DNA from: Promerops cafer
Taxonomy: Eukaryota > Chordata > Aves > Passeriformes > Nectariniidae
DNA: 64,000 nucleotides
Direction: 5' to 3'
Assembly: GCA_013398275.1 (NCBI GenBank)
Contig: VZSE01008770.1
Location: 454,264-518,263 of the forward strand
Positions 14,401-24,929 of this stretch are shown piece by piece. The position numbers and the translations under genes are program-made. The stretch's first letter is position 1; each line of letters begins with the position of its first letter. The notes beneath the pieces were generated by a model. The model had not been told where the DNA came from. It worked only from the letters and a program-made list of their open reading frames with translations, and made no database searches.

Positions 14401-17400
14401 AGACAGAAAAATATCAGATCCCTGGTCATACTTCACTCCCACTCGTGAATGCAGGGATCATTCTGGTTTTCTCTGTGGTTTTGTAGCAGTTGTGGAAATG
14501 GTGCTGCACAGGAAATTTCTGCCCCTGGCTTGCTTGGAGTCCTGGAACTGTAGTAAGTCAAAGCTGCCCTGAATTCAGGCTACTTTTCTACACTTAATAA
14601 GTGTATTCCAAATTCCTGGTTGTTTAACTTTGTAGTTGCATGTAATAAAATACTTGAATGCAGTTTATCAAATGATTAAACTAACACTCAAGGCACTAAG
14701 ATATCTTTGTCTATTTTTATCCTTGATTACTTTTTTACCAGATTTTCCAGTATCTTTCCAAGAATTACAGAAGTTCTAACCAATTTATCTGCTTGCCCTT
14801 TTTCATTAACCCATAGTCTTCTGTCATTCTGGCATTTCTTTGGAAGTTGTGAATTCACAAAAATATTTAGACTAAAGAAAGTGACAGTGGAAGATGGCCA
14901 TCAAGTTTAGCCTCTATATCTGACATTATCCAAAACTGTTGTCATAATTTGGTAATAAAATATGACATTAAAGTGGAATGAAGTTGTAATTTTTTCTATC
15001 TATGCAGTAAGAATTGCTAATTATGTCAATACACAGTCTTTATTTGGAACAGAATGAAGCATGTAGGTCGTGGCCAACAGTAGACACAAGCATGTACAGA
15101 AAAAATTATGCTGGGTGAATCAAAGAAAAATCTTTCTCTCCATTAAGAGATTTCTTGGAATCATGAATAGTTTCTTCTCCAATGTACTTCAAACTTCAGA
15201 AAGAGCAGCATGACTAATTAGGAGTGATTTAACCTAAATCAGTGTTTACCAGAGAGAATTTCCACGGCAACAGTATCAGGTATTTGCATCACTTTAGATT
15301 CTTGTTTCAGCATGCTTAAAGGATAGGTGAAACTCGTGAGAGACCAAAATGAGCTTTTTGGAGCTCCAGTAATGAAGCAGAATCTCATCTATAGCTGCTC
15401 CCTCTTTCTTTCCTTGCTTCTTGATCCAGTTCATTATTTGGCTGCCCAAATGGCTGCAGCGTGTAGGGAATGAGCAGCCAAATTAAACCAGGGCTGGATT
15501 TTCCAGAGGCAATGCAAGAGCATTTATGGAACTATTGGATCAAACCCTTCCCTCTCTCTGGTCAGCAGGCACTGTGGTGGCATGGAAAGATGTTCCCCTG
15601 AAGTCTCCCTACCTCCACAATCCCGTTTGTTGGAATGCATGAAGTAGCCATCTTCACACAGGCAACGGAAGCTCCCAGGGAAATTGGAACAGCGCTGGCT
15701 GCACCCTCCATTGAAGTCCTCACATTCATTTATATCTATAAATGAAAGGGAATAAAACACTCTGCTGAGAGGAAGGCATCACCTGACCAGCTGCAAATAC
15801 TATTCAGTAGCAGAAATGCAATTGTGTTTCTGAGAACCAACATCACATGAAGTTGAAGACTGTACCTTCCTCACAGTTCTCTCCTGTCCATCCTGCTTTA
15901 CAGACACAGGTATACTTGGCTTGTCCATCTATGCAATCCTTATATCCATCTTTATGGCATGGCAGGGGGCTGCACTGATTTGAAATTTCTGTGGGATGGA
16001 AAACACGGAGAATACTTGTTATTTGGGGTTATTTCTCCTCAAGAATCACTTTAGTCTTTCTTCTTCTCTTCCTACAGGTACCTGTCATGAAACAGGAAAG
16101 GTCTTGATGAATAACATGAAGCACCCCCACAACAATCTTGCTACTCATTCTGTCAGCAAGAATTTTTAAGTGAGTGAGAACATGCAAGGCCACCAGGTAC
16201 TTTTTCTTTGTTAGGCAGAAAACAACTAGAAGACAAATGACTTGCTAAACTAATCCCTGAAAGATGTGACCAGATTTGATACTATTATATTTAAAATATG
16301 TATTTCCGTTTTTAAAGAACAGTGCTCTGCCCCCATCATACTACCACAAATTTCATTAGAAAGATCAAAGTTTCAAGAATTCAAGATTAGAGAGTTGACT
16401 TTCCCTGTTCAAGAGTGGTCAGACAGAGAAACGGGTATTTTACTGCATTATTACAAACTGATCTGGGAAACATGTTCAGCCATGACCACGTGCAATGTAA
16501 TTATTAATGGTTTTTTTGCCTTCCATTTCTTTCAATGATAAAAACAGTGTCAGATCGTTAAGGATAAGTATTCTTAGTCAAACTAACTGGAAGTTTCTTT
16601 GATATAACCAGGCTGTAGGAGGTTTAGAGAGATGTTTAAACTGTGACAAGTAGGAAATATGGTAAAAATGGCTTGCTATGAATTTACTAGAAAGAACACA
16701 ATTCATGCTGGACCTGTGAATGTATAGGCATAAAAATCAAACATTTGAGCAACATCTCAAGTTCCATGCTTTGTGACCTTTTGTTTGTAATCAATGACTG
16801 CGTTCCAGATAATATTTTGATTTTTGTTTTGGTTTTGTTTTGTTTTTAAAATTTTGAATTTTTCAGCTGCTAGTGTAACTATGGGCCAAAGAGTGGTAGA
16901 AATGACAATTAACAAGAGAATCTCTTACTCTACCTGACAGAACACGACTTGCTAGAGGCAAAGGGTTTGGCATAACTGTTAAAGATGTGGTAGAGTGCAG
17001 AGAACACACTGGGGAATATTGCTGGGTTGGTGTAGGACACTTCTGTTTGCAGAAGAACTCTGCCTTCCATGTCAATTGCAGTCAATTGTGTTCCTTTAAC
17101 TTTATAAAGTTAAAAGCAGTCACTTAAACTGCTTTCTCTGGAAATGCTCTGTCTCACCTGACATTTTTTGGTCAATTTCTGGTTGTGATTATTGAGTTTG
17201 CCTGAGCTAAATGGTTACTTGTCTCTTTCTGTGTCCCTGTGAGCTGCTTTTTAGCCACTGTGTGTTCCAACATCAGCACTTACCCTTGACACAAGCCCTC
17301 AGGTCAGCTGGAGAGTCTGGAGTGACTGCAGCCACCCTGAACACCCCTGCTCGATGGGAGGCAAGGCAGTCTGCAAATGCAAAGCCACACAATCAGCTCA

Positions 17401-20400
17401 CGGTCCAAACAACTCATTTACACTGAAATTACACCACTTGCTGCATGGCATCTTCAAAGAGCCTGTTCTCACAGCTTGAATTGCAAAACTGGTCTGGGCA
17501 TGTTAAGGACAGCTGATCACAGCCCAACCCTCAGAGTGCCTCCGTGAGGATCTCAGCACACAGGACACTCTCTGCATTATAATCAGCATGGAAATCATCC
17601 CAGTGCTAGGGGCAGAAAAACTAAACCAGTATTACCCAAATGAGAGCATCACCGAATCATGCAATACAGTTGTTTGGGGTTTTTTTTTTGTTTGTACTTA
17701 CTTAAATATTTGGGATAAAAATATTCCTGCAGAAAGAAAAGAAAAATAAAGGCTAAGAAAAATTTCAGGTAGATAAAATGATAGCAAAATACATCACTGA
17801 ATATATTCTAAAGTATATTGGTATTACAACTACAAAAGAAGAAAAAAGTTACTTTGAGTCACAGAATATAGGCCTGGTTTTCTGTATGACTGTAGTTTGG
17901 GCTAAAGCAGAAGATTATTTAATACACAAGACTCAGTGGAGAGATTAAAATATTGTACTGAAATGGACATTTGCAAAATGAAGGCAATGAAAATGAATTG
18001 GGTGTCAAAATTACTTTGAAAATTGTCTCTTTAAAAGGGAGGATCTTGCCCAGTACTGTTATTGGGAGCTGTGAGTTCATGAGCTTCTGTCTTTCCCTCT
18101 GCAAAGAACTACTACCTGTGTGATAGATATTCATAAAATACTTACAGTTTCAGGATTATTTTCAAAGATTTCCCTGGCTTCTTCCCTATTGCATAATTCT
18201 TCAATGCATTCTCTTTCTAGATTTCCCTTCTTACTTTCTTCCATGAAAGAGTTTGCTCGGCGTTTCCTCAGCAGGAACTGAGAGGCATACTGCTGGGGTA
18301 AAACTTGGGAGAAACAAAGCAACTCTGTTACTATTTATCTTTTCTTGCAACAGCTGAAAAAATGCTGTAAACACTAAGCAAATATGAGAATTGAACACAA
18401 AATTCTGAATTGAGTGCTTAGTCAGGAGTTGATGTTTGCTATTGTTTTGAAAAATACAAGCAAGAAATTCTGGGATTCTGTATGTGGAGCTGTTTCTGAT
18501 CAAAAAATCCTTAATCTGTGCTATTAATCACTAATAGCATCCATGCCTGAAGTGTAATTTACATGTCATACTCAAGACAAGATTTATTTTTTTAGATTAT
18601 AGTTATTATAAAGTGAGATATGTAACCAACATGTAGATAAAAAAAGCTGATTATATTACCGGTTTTGGTGATCTGCAAGTAAATATTCTGACCCTATTTA
18701 GTTTATGTGAGACCAAAATTATGTCTTACAAAGTCAGGCTACCTGTTATATGTAATTTACATAAATGTCATTTGATTTTTCAGAACAGTGAAGAGCAAGA
18801 CAAAGGTGAGAATGCTATCCTGGGAATATCAAGGCAGACAATCTATAAATACATTCACATTTTACAAGGAAAAACAATCCTAGCCAGTTTTTATGTTTCA
18901 GATCCAGCATGAGTCATTACTTAATTTTCGTGTATCTAGTTATTGTCATTTTAGTGACTTTTAACAAGTGGTGAACATTGAGAAATGACACTAAAAATGA
19001 AAGATGTCTGCTTCAATGTTCTTTGCAGAGCACACAACACTCCAGGAACAGCCTCTAAATTAGACTGCCTGGTTTAATTTTTGGATATAGCGTGAGATTA
19101 AGAGAAAAATGGATGAGCACAACTGGAAGAAGTCCAGCTGATTGGGTTAAAGAGTGCAGATGACAGATGTTACCTGGAGAGCACCACATTTCTACACTTG
19201 CCCTCCTTTCCTCAGCCTCTGCACAACTTAGGCTTTCAGAGCTGCCCAACTGTGTGAGGGTTGTGACACCTGCAGTGCAAATCAGGTGTGGTGGCCACAC
19301 ATACTCATCCCAGCTCTACAGAAAAGAGCCTTTCAAGCACACAAAGTCCATCCAGTACTGCCTGTGACAATTCCTCAAACCTTCATGAGCCACACCAGCA
19401 GCCAAGTGCCAGAGAAGAGCTCCCAGTTTCTCTGCACTAACAGGAAAGAAAAAAAATAAGGAAACTGACTGGAAAGAGCAGCTAATGAGGCCCAGAGCTT
19501 GAATGGAGACAGATTTAACATTTAATGAAAACCACACCATCCTAAACACATTAAAGGTCTCTATCAAGTGACAGGGAACATTCTGAAGTGCTGCAACATT
19601 GGGTAATGACCCGAAGAAACCTTTGTGTTACAGCCTTCTGAGTGAATTTGACATGGGCTGAGCTTGGAACTACAGACTAATCTATTTGCTTTCATTCTGG
19701 TAAAACTAATCATCCTGGTAAGGCAGTAAATGAGATTTCCTGAGCATAAGGTGGATGTACCACAGCTCACCTCCAAGGTTTTACAGCACACCTCTATCTC
19801 AGAGAGCAACAAGCAAGTTGCTTAGAAATGAAAGAAGTGTCAACTAATTAGACTAAATGCTTTATTTCTCACTAATAAGAAAGATGCAGAAAGACCATCT
19901 GTCCTGAGGCAAAAGGAGGGGCAACAAAAATAGGAAAATTGTGTATTATAGCTGCTGGCTTTATTTCCATGGGAGATTTCTACCCCCACAAAGATGTTGA
20001 CATAGGTGTGATGCAGAGGCTCTGTGGTGTAGATGAGGCCTAATTCACAGCTGACTTTAAAGCATCTTGTTTTGACCTTTAGATACCTCACTGTCATTTT
20101 CACATGGTTTTACAGTAAATAAAAGACAAGAAATTTTCAGTTGTGTACAAACAGATGTAGCACTTTCTACTTCATGTCTTCAATTCAGTGAAGCAATGGG
20201 AGCAAGTCTTTTCCCCTACATCAGAGCAGTTTATCCTTCTCCCAAGTTGACTTCCTCTAACTTCTGACTTTAAATAAAACATGTAACTCAGAGCAAATTC
20301 CATGGTTTTTTTAGTGCAAATATTTAAATCCCCATGCACAGAATTAGCAGTGTATTTATTCATCTGTGTTTTAATTACAAAGATTATGATAGGATTTTTA

Positions 20401-21959
20401 TTAAAAACAAAAAATCCTGACTGCTGCTGCTGCCAGTCTGATTACAGGAAACTCCAGCCCATTTCTGACCCTGCCAAACCAAATTAACCCTTAATGCACT
20501 CAGGGTGCTTCATGTGGTGGTCACCGAAACCTTGTGCAACTCCAGAGCCTAACAATTTCCAGAGGTTGTGTACAGCCACGGTGTAGTGAATGCTTATCAA
20601 GCATCTAAAAGTGATGGTACTAAAAAATAAAAAAAAAAATGTGGGAGAGGATGAGATTCAGTGGTTTCTTACAGCTGTTCTGTTGTGCAGATGCAACCTT
20701 AAACCTTCTTAGAGTGGGTCACTTAACTTAGAACTGTTTACCTAAGACCCCAGCCAAGGAAAGCAGGTGAATAAAACTGAATAAAACGTGACACCACTGT
20801 AGGAAGTGGCACAATCGTGTTTGCACAGCTCTGTAACTCCAGTGATGAAAGTATCCTGAAAAGCCCATCAGTGATATTATGCAGCCAACAAAATAAAGTT
20901 AGCCACTGAGATTTACCTGCACCTTCTTCAAAATGCATCCCTCACCTGATGTTTGACCAAATCCTCCTGCACTGAGGCTTGCAGAGGCAACTTTATGATT
21001 ATTGAACGGTATGAGCTGCATTATTAAGCTGCTTTCTCTTCTTCCCCCTCACCCCCCTGCCATTTCAGAAATCCCTGGCACTGTTCAGAGCCAGGGACAG
21101 GAAACTGGACAACACGGACCACAGAAATTTTGGATGAGCAGGACAGCTGATTACCTGCTGTTAAGAAAAAATTACAAGGTATGCAGTGGAGAAGATAAAT
21201 GGAACCGAAAACATGATGAAAACAGGAGAAAAGATCATTATGAAATATTTATTAGAAGGTTTATTTTTAGGACCTGTTAAAAATGTTACAAAATGAACTT
21301 TCATCTTTTGATACTGCTCCCTTCCTAAGTCAGATACCCCAGCACCTTGCAGAATAGTAAACATTCAGTAGTTTCTGTTCTGCCTGTTTAATCATTAGTA
21401 AAACAGGTCAGAAACAGGCTTACTTTGAGCTGCAATTCTGCTTGTTTCAGCTACACTGTCGTTTTTCACTATTAAGCACAAAGACTTTTGTGTCAAAGAC
21501 GGAACACTTTATTTTATTTTTTTTTAATCTATGTGAGAGCAAGTAGCTCTTACCCAGGCTGAGAGATCTGAACTTACAAAAAGGGTCAGTGCCGCTTGCC
21601 TGGACTGCACAATAAAGCCACTCTTCCGAGCAGCCCATGATCTCCCGAGGGCTGTTCTTGCAAGGGAACCAAGCTCCCTGTGCACACTTCCCCGTGGGCG
21701 GCTGAGCCGCGCTGCGGCCGCGAACAGCTCCAGAGCCGCGCACAACCCCAAGCCCCAGCTCGGCTGCCCCGCAGGAACCGCAGCCGAACCCCCGGGGCCG
21801 AGGGGCTGCACGCACCGAGCGGAGCGGCCGCGATGCCCCAGACGGCCGGGAAGGGCCGCCCGCCCCCGGCACCGCTCCGGGCCGCCCCTCGCCCCAAGAC
21901 ACGGCCCCGCGCCTCCCCCCGCCTCGCCTCGCCTCACTCACAGGTCGCCGCCTCGGCCA
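2310..21959 (-). CDS. PROS1: PROS1, vitamin K-dependent protein S (15 exons; start codon hidden in gap)
   Basis: Protein S is a secreted plasma cofactor for activated protein C and for TFPI; it also binds C4b-binding protein and TAM receptors. Joining the exons listed below gives an uninterrupted frame of 639 residues from the exon 1/2 junction codon to the stop; 623 follow the RKRR propeptide cleavage site (635 in human). Order: propeptide, Gla domain with all 11 Gla glutamates, aromatic stack, thrombin-sensitive loop, four EGF domains each keeping the Asp/Asn hydroxylation pattern CxD/NxxxxF/YxCxC, then two laminin-G (SHBG-like) domains. Exon sizes 158, 25, 87, 123, 126, 122 and 190 equal those I recall for human. 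It stands head-to-head with ARL13B. Departures from human: two thrombin-loop arginines replaced, EGF2 three residues shorter, different C-terminal tail. The start codon and most of the signal peptide are missing because of the gap. Confidence 0.97.
4599..4812 (-). CDS. PROS1: PROS1 exon 14: laminin-G domain 2
   Basis: 214 nt starting at AAAATC after CATCTAG. The middle is the most diverged part against human. The end, MMANVVTYLGGLP, is clearly conserved (human KAKVATYLGGLP). One cysteine (KKLCTPKK) matches the human disulfide cysteine. Ends in phase 1 before GTGAGG. Confidence 0.96.
5525..5673 (-). CDS. PROS1: PROS1 exon 13: laminin-G domain 2, middle
   Basis: 149 nt. Encodes DWLINVTLTIRPSTDTGVM and FALVSNETVPLALS. 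The NVT and NET sequons correspond to glycosylation sites in the human protein. Ends in phase 0 (CAG) before GTGATC. Confidence 0.97.
6119..6287 (-). CDS. PROS1: PROS1 exon 12: laminin-G domain 2, first part
   Basis: 169 nt. Starts INPRLDGCIRAWNLM and continues EVIQEKQSKHCLV, both close to human. Ends in phase 1 before GTAAGT. Confidence 0.98.
7310..7477 (-). CDS. PROS1: PROS1 exon 11: end of laminin-G domain 1 and linker
   Basis: 168 nt, phase 0 at both ends. Encodes VSVEELEHSISVKIAKEAV, a stretch very close to human, then LETKVYIAGLPRRV. Flanked by TTCCAG and GTAATT. Confidence 0.98.
8150..8339 (-). CDS. PROS1: PROS1 exon 10: laminin-G domain 1
   Basis: 190 nt, as in human. Encodes FDFRTYDAEGVILYAES, then LRDGKIEIQFKN and GLWHI. 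The donor is GTGAGT. Confidence 0.98.
8849..9400. mobile_element. Possible solo LTR-like block in PROS1 intron 9
   Basis: This block is clearly richer in GC and CpG than the intron around it. It begins TGTAGCAAAATTAGG, has a TATA-like TATTTATG at about 9149, an AATAAA at about 9287, and two related sub-blocks starting CTGTCCCTCGC (about 8972 and 9011). That order resembles a retroviral LTR in plus orientation. No clean target-site duplication was found and no viral coding sequence is present. The edges are approximate. It could instead be an unrelated regulatory or repeat segment. Confidence 0.35.
9768..9886 (-). CDS. PROS1: PROS1 exon 9: start of laminin-G domain 1
   Basis: 119 nt encoding CIPLNLEKNYQLLYLAEQF and LYLKFKLPNVT. 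It is one codon longer than human, because GIPVLYL replaces GVVLYL. Ends in phase 2 (AG) before GTAAGC. Confidence 0.97.
11546..11667 (-). CDS. PROS1: PROS1 exon 8: EGF-like domain 4 (calcium-binding)
   Basis: 122 nt, taking the frame from phase 1 to phase 0 as in human. Encodes DIDECAENICAQLC and CVNSPGSYSCYCDGKKGF. Flanked by CCCTAG and GTAAAA. Confidence 0.98.
13684..13809 (-). CDS. PROS1: PROS1 exon 7: EGF-like domain 3 (calcium-binding)
   Basis: 126 nt, as in human. Starts DINEC and contains NICGTATCKN and CKNTQGRYECEC. Six cysteines are present. Flanked by TTTCTAG and GTGGGT. Confidence 0.98.
15613..15735 (-). CDS. PROS1: PROS1 exon 6: EGF-like domain 2 (calcium-binding)
   Basis: Begins DINEC, the calcium-binding EGF signature, and contains CSNFPGSFRCLC, matching the Asn hydroxylation pattern. 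It is 123 nt; the human exon is 132 nt. The three missing residues lie between the first two cysteines (CEDFNGGC here). Confidence 0.97.
15866..15988 (-). CDS. PROS1: PROS1 exon 5: EGF-like domain 1
   Basis: 123 nt, phase 1 at both ends. It encodes NQCSPLPCHKDGYKDC and then CIDGQAKYTCVC, which fits the Asp beta-hydroxylation consensus, and ends GWTGENCEE. The donor is GTACAG. EGF1 takes part in activated protein C cofactor function in human protein S. Confidence 0.97.
17284..17370 (-). CDS. PROS1: PROS1 exon 4: thrombin-sensitive region
   Basis: The exon is 87 nt, as in human, and encodes a cysteine-closed loop that starts CLASHRAGVF and ends ADLRACV. Aligned one-to-one with human, the cysteines and the last cleavage arginine (human Arg70) are kept. 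Human Arg49 and Arg60 are both Ala here. Arginines occur instead at the positions of human 52 and 57. Confidence 0.96.
17702..17726 (-). CDS. PROS1: PROS1 exon 3: aromatic stack micro-exon
   Basis: This 25-nt exon encodes EYFYPKYL, the short helix linking the Gla domain to the thrombin-sensitive loop. It is flanked by TTTCTGCAG and GTAAGT. Its 25-nt size is the same as in human. Confidence 0.97.
18146..18303 (-). CDS. PROS1: PROS1 exon 2: propeptide and Gla domain
   Basis: The exon is 158 nt, as in human. It encodes a propeptide ending in RKRR, then the Gla domain with NLERECIEELCNREEARE. Glutamates occupy mature positions 6, 7, 14, 16, 19, 20, 25, 26, 29, 32 and 36, and the Cys17-Cys22 loop is present. 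The acceptor follows a pyrimidine tract ending CCCAAG; the donor is GTAAG. This domain is gamma-carboxylated and binds phospholipid through calcium. Confidence 0.98.
18304..21941 (-). other. PROS1: PROS1 intron 1
   Basis: Lies between the GTGAGT donor of exon 1 and the exon 2 acceptor. No coding segment with a recognisable domain was found. The part above about 21.65 kb is GC- and CpG-rich and belongs to the promoter island. Confidence 0.7.
21942..21959 (-). CDS. PROS1: PROS1 exon 1, last 18 bases (end of signal peptide)
   Basis: Reading inward from the gap the minus strand gives codons for A-E-A-A-T and then a single T before a strong GTGAGT donor. That T plus TT at the start of exon 2 makes Phe, giving AEAATFLPQQYAS, comparable to human SEANFLSKQQAS. 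Phase 1 at this junction is the same as in human. The rest of exon 1 is in the assembly gap. Confidence 0.8.
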
Positions 21960-22483
21960 NNNNNNNNNNNNNNNNNNNNNNNNNNNNNNNNNNNNNNNNN
22001 NNNNNNNNNNNNNNNNNNNNNNNNNNNNNNNNNNNNNNNNNNNNNNNNNNNNNNNNNNNNNNNNNNNNNNNNNNNNNNNNNNNNNNNNNNNNNNNNNNNN
22101 NNNNNNNNNNNNNNNNNNNNNNNNNNNNNNNNNNNNNNNNNNNNNNNNNNNNNNNNNNNNNNNNNNNNNNNNNNNNNNNNNNNNNNNNNNNNNNNNNNNN
22201 NNNNNNNNNNNNNNNNNNNNNNNNNNNNNNNNNNNNNNNNNNNNNNNNNNNNNNNNNNNNNNNNNNNNNNNNNNNNNNNNNNNNNNNNNNNNNNNNNNNN
22301 NNNNNNNNNNNNNNNNNNNNNNNNNNNNNNNNNNNNNNNNNNNNNNNNNNNNNNNNNNNNNNNNNNNNNNNNNNNNNNNNNNNNNNNNNNNNNNNNNNNN
22401 NNNNNNNNNNNNNNNNNNNNNNNNNNNNNNNNNNNNNNNNNNNNNNNNNNNNNNNNNNNNNNNNNNNNNNNNNNNNNNNNNNN
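21960..22483. other. Assembly gap (524 N)
   Basis: A run of N in the middle of a CpG island, typical of GC-rich avian promoters that fail to sequence. By exon logic it contains the PROS1 start codon and signal peptide and the 5' part of the ARL13B first exon. The true length may differ from the number of N. Confidence 0.99.
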
Positions 22484-22557
22484 GGCCGGGCCGCGCGTGG
22501 CGGAGCGCTCCGGGCCGCGCGCGGCCGTTGAGCTGCGGGGCCTCGGCGGAGCCAGCG
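22484..22557 (+). other. ARL13B: ARL13B non-coding first exon (3' part)
   Basis: GC-rich sequence running out of the gap and ending GAGCCAGCG before the strong donor GTGAGC. It has no ATG. The next plus-strand acceptor that fits is at 24930, in the exon holding the ARL13B start codon. The assignment is an inference from donor quality and position. Confidence 0.6.
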
Positions 22558-24929
22558 GTGAGCGGGGCGGGGAAGGGAAGGGCCTGGGCGAGGCGGCACC
22601 GGGGGGCTCGGCAGCCTGAGGGCTGACTCTCTCCTTCTGCGTCAGAGAGATTTTATAGAAAGCGTTGGGCTTATAAACTAAAAAAGTGCTTCCACAGTTG
22701 GAGAGGGGAGGAAGTGACACATGCGTGAAGCGAAGCCGGGATTTTAGAGTTGCTGCTCTCTTGGAGACGGGAAAGGAAGGTTGGCAACATGGCCGAAAAG
22801 TGCAGATGCTCTCTTGAACTTCTAGACTTGTAGTAACGTCTCTTTACAGAAAATATGATCCGCACAAAGATTTGAGGGCTTCGGGATTTCAGGACGTCAC
22901 AGTTGCTGCACCTTATTTAGTTCTCACCTGCAATTTTGGCAGACAGGATGGTGTTCACAAATTTTTGCTGAATATGCCTACTTTGCTGCTAAGTCACTCG
23001 ATTTGCTGTTCAAAATATAACACAGTAAAGTGCCCTTATAATTGACGTTCAGACAAGGATCATTGGAGCAGGAAGTTAAATAATTAAATTGTGTGAGGAG
23101 GATCAGCTCTAAATGATTTGTTTAGCTGTGTTTTCAAGAACGTGAAAGCTTGGTGTGACTGAAATACATTCTGTATTGTAAAAGCCTCTACTGAAGGTAC
23201 TGTACTAAATGTACTCTACTAAATGGTGTGCAGGCTTCACTGCTGAGTTTGCCAGGTTTCTGGGTTTGTTGGTTTTGTTTGACCTCAACAAACTGACAGA
23301 TGTAATATCTGGAATAGGTTTGGGTTGTTAGTGCAACATATAAAATACTTGTCATATGTTCTGTGCATATATCAGAGGTCCAGTCTCTCCAAACTGGCAT
23401 AGCAGAATGGGATTTGCCTTCCTACCACAATATTGTCAGCAGTGTTGAATGTCCTTTCCTCCTAGAGTGGCTTGTTTCTGAAAATTTTTATCTAATTTGT
23501 CAATTCCTGCCCACCCCCTTTTATGGTTTTATATTTAAACAAGATTCTTGTGCTAGGGCATAGTTGCTGTCTGCTTTTCACTCTTGAGTAAGTTCTCTTC
23601 ATCTCCGGAATCCACCTGAATGCTCTGGGCCATATATAGGCTCAAGAGCAATTTTGTGACATTTTGCAAAGATAGTCTGTATAAAATGGGATGGGAATTG
23701 TTCTGTGGGGATGCTCAGGCACTGAAAATGTTACATTTTTGTCATTTGACAAAATGACAATGGCACATTTTGTTCACTGAGCTGTTACTTTTTGCTTGCT
23801 AGAAATTTGTGTAGCTCTGTTCTCCAAGTGAGCTTTGTTCAGACTTGCTTGTGGGTTGAGGCACCACAGCCCACTGCATGTGGGCTTTTCTTTTCTTTTT
23901 AAATGATTTTGTATTCTTCAGAGCTTGCTTTTAATACTTGTAACAGTTGCAATCATCTTGCTCTTTTTGGGAACTTCTCTTCTCTTCATGCACTCAGCTT
24001 TCCCGCGGAGAAGCTATTCTCAGGTTCTCGTGGGTAATGGAATATAAATATTTAAAGAGTGTCTGTTGTCTCTGCTTTGGATGACACCTGACCTGTTTCT
24101 GACTATGAATGACAGCAGATCCATGCAAAGACATCCTTGAAAATGAGCTTCATAAGATCAGGAGGAGTTCAGTTCCTACCTCTATAAATTATCTAAGCCA
24201 TCACAGTTGATTAGGATGGTTATAATCTTTAATTATTCACTTTTTGGCATCATTTAAAATTACCTTAGTTTGAGGTTAGTTATAATTCAAAATATGAAGG
24301 GAATTTTGAGATACAACCTTAGGAGACTTGCTATGGTAATTCTCCAAAAGAGAGAATATTCTGTTTCTTTCTGCTTGAAGAGTGGAAAGTGGGATTTGCA
24401 ATGATGGAAGTACTTGGTACTTCTATTTAATTTAGTGACAATTACTATATATCATTGCCAATTCCTCAAAATACTCACTAGAGAGCCACAGTTTCCTCGC
24501 TGTGGGATCTTTTTGTGTAAAAGAAATTGACAGTTAAATTAATACACTTAGCAGGTAGGGATGTTCTTTGTTTGCTTTAATGCCTTATCCTGTTATATTC
24601 TTGTAAGTCTTACTCATGCTTGAAATTGGTCCTTAGTCTCTGTCAGTCAGCAGGGCAGTGGGACATATTGGTGAGACAAGCACTGAAATTTTGTAGCTGG
24701 ATGTGTCTTACTCCTCTAACTTGCAAGTTTCCTTCTGTGCTGTGACCTGGCGTTATTATTTGGGATAAGCAGTGTGTGGTGGCTGCCCATATCTGTAAAA
24801 GAGAGGTGGATGAAGTGTGTGAGGATGGAAAAGGGAACGATAACGAGACTGAACATAGCACACTGAACAGCAAGGCTGCTGCCTTCTTTGTACAGGGTGA
24901 CTAACTATTTTTTTTTTTTTTCTTTCTAG
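22558..24929 (+). other. ARL13B: ARL13B intron within the 5' UTR
   Basis: Starts GTGAGC and ends with a long T tract then TTTCTAG. The first 60 bp are still part of the CpG island; the rest is AT-rich with no recognisable gene. Confidence 0.55.

Larger units (their letters stand above)
2456..18145 (-). other. PROS1: PROS1 introns 2-14 (exons listed separately)
   Basis: Thirteen introns from 130 nt (15736-15865) to about 2.1 kb separate the exons. Apart from an LTR-like GC-rich block at 8849-9400, a 20-bp tandem duplication at 10813-10852 and a palindrome at 4092-4107, I see only AT-rich intronic sequence. A TTTG-type simple repeat is at about 3513-3535. Confidence 0.8.
21680..22620. promoter_or_regulatory. 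CpG island, shared bidirectional promoter of PROS1 and ARL13B
   Basis: Both flanks of the gap are extremely GC-rich with dense CpG, unlike the AT-rich surroundings. PROS1 exon 1 leaves the gap leftward (ends at 21942) and the ARL13B non-coding exon leaves it rightward (ends at 22557). Both transcription starts must therefore fall within about 615 bp, mostly hidden. No TATA box is visible in the readable parts. Confidence 0.7.

Noticed and set aside
21447..21941. Long Arg/Gly/Pro-rich minus-strand ORFs left of the gap
   Set aside because: Composition is that of translated CpG-island DNA. The PROS1 donor at 21941 makes this intron 1.
21680..22720. ORFs of 220-283 codons running through the gap
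   Set aside because: They are open only because N cannot encode a stop; there is no coding evidence.
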